Origin: an uncultured Bacteroidales bacterium
GTDB lineage: Bacteria; Bacteroidota; Bacteroidia; Bacteroidales; UBA932
Direction of reading: 5' to 3'
Assembly: GCA_944326245.1 (NCBI GenBank)
Contig: CALVDF010000009.1
Location: forward strand, 16,014 to 80,013
Length of the DNA: 64,000 bases
Positions 62,367 through 64,000 of the stretch are shown piece after piece; the stretch's first letter is position 1; each line of letters opens with the position of its first letter. The position numbers were made by a program, and so were the translations under genes. Below the pieces are notes generated by a model. The model did no database searches. It had not been told where the DNA came from and saw nothing but the letters and a program-made list of their open reading frames with translations.

Positions 62367-62838
62367 TTACTCCCCTTTCCGCAGGTTGTCGATCTCCCTG
62401 AGGTCCTTCAGGATTTCGTCAGCCTTGCGGATTACCTGACGGTTTTTTCTGATACCGAATCCGCATCCTATGAATGCACCTAGTGTCCCTCCCAGTGCAA
62501 AACTCAACAGTTCATCGCTTCCTATCGACAGACACAGGTAAATCATCCATGCTACCCATAGAAATGCGGCCACCATGCCTATTGTAGTCCATCTGCTGTA
62601 ATTTTTCCTGAAGTTCCGGACCTTCCGGATTGCCGAAACCACATCCGAACCGAACACCCCGTACCGCCACTACCGCACTCCTGTTTATTTCCGAAATCCT
62701 GTTCCTGATGCTCTGCCGTATGAGGTTTTCATTGACGATCTCCTGGTCCTTGAGTTTCCCGTTGAGAAGGCCGAGCTGAGCTTTCATTTTCTCCAGAGTT
62801 GCCTCATCCATAGTCCTGTTTTCATTGTTGTTGTCCAT
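62367..62838 (-). pseudogene. Anti-sigma-like membrane protein gene split by a frameshift
   Basis: The first part (from ATG 62838; MDEATLEKMKAQLGLLNGKL ... IRNRISEINRSA) and the second part (WRYGVFGSDVV ... IGMVAAFLWVAWMIYLCL ... FALGGTLGAFIGCGFG ... LREIDNLRKGE) are in different frames that meet at about 62660-62675. Together they resemble the small two-helix membrane proteins encoded right after ECF sigma genes in Bacteroidales. One base difference would restore it. Confidence 0.65.
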
Positions 62839-63026
62839 GTTCCTGCATTTTTATTGTCAGACATTGCCTTGAGCTGTTCCTTGATCCGGAAAAGGTGCAC
62901 TGATACGTTTTTGGCCGTGATTCCGACGACGGCGCCTATCTCGTCGTAACTCATGTTCTCCAGCCACAGCAGGACTATCGCCCTGTCGAAAGGCCTCAGC
63001 CTGCCTATGCGCTTTCTCAGCTTGTT
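62784..63026 (-). pseudogene. ECF sigma factor remnant (region 4 only)
   Basis: The open stretch encodes a sigma-70 region 4: RLRPFDRAIVLLWLENMSYD, EIGAVVGITAKNVSVHLFRI, KEQLKAMSD. A TGA at 63027-63029 and lack of region 2 show that the 5' two-thirds is gone. It overlaps the start of the anti-sigma-like gene. Together they are a decayed sigma/anti-sigma pair. Confidence 0.7.
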
Positions 63027-63100
63027 TCAAAAAACTACAAAGTAACTGCAAAAAAATTTGTTATCTTTATCCCGCAAACCAATTAATCTTCGACTGTATC

Positions 63101-63865
63101 ATGAAAAATCTGTTCACTGCACTGCTACTGATGCCCGCGGCTGTCTCCGCGATGATTCTTGCCGCTTCCTGCAACAAAAACAACGGCGGAGGGCCGGAAC
63201 CGGAACCGGTGGCACCGGCCGCACCGGTAATCACCGATCTCTCGGACCAGCTTGCCGAGGAAGAACGTCCCGTCACATTGAAGGTAAGCATACTGGCGTC
63301 TGAAGGGGAAAAGGCGGAAGTGACGATAAGGGGCATAGATGACAATTTCAGCGACAATGCGGAAATCCCGGTGGGAAAGGATACGCCACTGCAATGGACA
63401 TCACTCCAGCCTGCCTGCAGCTATGAAATCACTGCCACGGCCTTCACGGGAGACATGTCGGCAGAATCATCCCTCATCCTTACTACAGCCGAACCGGCAG
63501 AGGATGAAGGGGAATACCTCTCCATAGTGGAAGTCACCTCCAGCTCCTATTCGTTCAGGGTGAGGTCCGACTCCCCTGACGGATTCTATTTCTCCAGCGG
63601 AGAATATGCCGCACTGGACTATCTGCTGCCGGGCTGGAGCACGTCCGACCAGGAGTCGCTGGCAGAGCTTCTGATAATGCTCTACCCATTCGAAGGCTCC
63701 GGCGACACTGTCATCGAATGTGTGGACGGCGAGACCCCCGAATGGGCAGAGATACCTGTCGAAGTATGGTCAGGGACGAAGTACTTCGTGATGGCAGCGG
63801 ACAAGGATGCTTCCGGCAACCTTACCGGCGATGTGGCGTTTCTGGAGTTCACTACTCCGGAATAA
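63101..63865 (+). CDS. Surface lipoprotein with fibronectin-like domains
   Basis: 254 residues. Lipobox signal MILAASCNKN, a short Pro/Glu-rich linker (PEPEPVAPAAP), a beta-domain of about 45-130 (ending ESSLILTTAEPA) and a second, about 140-250, with an acidic helix insertion. Architecture resembles the BACON lipoprotein at 37578 without the BACON part. Predicted outer-membrane surface protein of unknown ligand. It begins 70 bp downstream of the sigma remnant on the opposite strand. Confidence 0.75.
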   Translation: MKNLFTALLLMPAAVSAMILAASCNKNNGGGPEPEPVAPAAPVITDLSDQLAEEERPVTLKVSILASEGEKAEVTIRGIDDNFSDNAEIPVGKDTPLQWTSLQPACSYEITATAFTGDMSAESSLILTTAEPAEDEGEYLSIVEVTSSSYSFRVRSDSPDGFYFSSGEYAALDYLLPGWSTSDQESLAELLIMLYPFEGSGDTVIECVDGETPEWAEIPVEVWSGTKYFVMAADKDASGNLTGDVAFLEFTTPE

Positions 63866-63971
63866 TGTATTCCACATCCGATTTCCTGAAACGTAGTATT
63901 CTGGTATCCTTGTTGCCTGCCCCGTTGGTAGTGTTTCAAACAGTGTGTCTGGGTTAAGTCCTCAGACCTCT

Positions 63972-63987
63972 TAGTTTTGCAAATATA
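63972..63987. promoter_or_regulatory. Possible promoter boxes at the window end
   Basis: TAGTTTTG on the plus strand (63972-63979) and TATATTTG on the minus strand (63980-63987). The plus one would serve a gene beyond 64000; no minus-strand gene starts nearby. Confidence 0.3.
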
Positions 63988-64000
63988 TCAATTTATTCGT

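Overview
This window looks like a chromosomal segment of a Bacteroidales (Bacteroidota) bacterium of roughly 50% GC, probably a host-associated anaerobe. The basis is: the Bacteroidota promoter -7 box (TAnnTTTG) in front of many genes; many SPII lipoproteins with short post-cysteine regions (BACON, DUF4988, FimB/Mfa2-like, BspA-type repeats); DUF5020, DKNYY and clostripain families; and ArsG-type arsenic genes. I see no rRNA, tRNA, CRISPR array or intact insertion sequence.

Layout. 1-498: edge-truncated DUF5020 protein. 0.66-3.3 kb: vitamin B6 operon made of a ThiD-like kinase/AraC fusion, pdxS and pdxT, convergent with ade (3.4-5.0 kb). 5.2-6.9 kb: a M56/BlaR1-TonB protein and a BlaI-type repressor with a multi-dyad operator. 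7.3-7.6 kb: hairpin repeats. 7.6-11.8 kb: a mix of small enzymes and membrane proteins. 11.9-14.6 kb: arsenic/thiol operon (ArsR, ArsG permease with a rearranged start, thioredoxin-like protein, large permease). 14.7-18.7 kb: M28 peptidase, aquaporin, SH3-like/zinc-ribbon membrane protein. 19-24.8 kb: receiver/PPDK-like protein, BASS transporter, exported peptide deformylase, GNAT/zinc-ribbon/FMN fusion.

24.8-36.9 kb is the most accessory region: one seven-gene minus-strand operon encoding a PLD-like/SNF2 helicase, DUF4391, AbiGi-like protein, type III Mod, Fic, type III Res and a second Fic. A decayed GIY-YIG gene lies just upstream. The genes are overlapping or nearly contiguous, with AT-rich patches in abiGi and in the specificity part of mod. 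This reads as a composite anti-phage/anti-plasmid island.

37.6-46.3 kb: surface lipoproteins, two alpha/beta hydrolases, a drug/metabolite exporter, DKNYY protein, a nucleotidyltransferase, glutaredoxin-like and ATP-grasp proteins. 46.7-50.5 kb: a large mosaic lipoprotein (collagen-like, BspA leucine-rich repeats, M64 peptidase). 50.7-53.8 kb: a multihaem cytochrome c peroxidase followed upstream by the cytochrome c maturation genes ccsA and ccsB. 53.8-64 kb: ferredoxin/flavodoxin, propeller lipoprotein, fimbrillin-like and clostripain genes, PhzF, VOC and further lipoproteins.

Two themes stand out. First, a family of about 40-bp hairpins with covarying stems occurs in pairs spaced 104-106 bp, with one pair of copies inverted relative to the other across 14 kb. 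Second, many accessory genes are freshly broken: a nonsense codon in the clostripain lipoprotein, frameshifts in a nucleotidyltransferase and an anti-sigma-like gene, a truncated ECF sigma gene, an ArsF remnant fused to ArsG, and a GIY-YIG gene with its core deleted.
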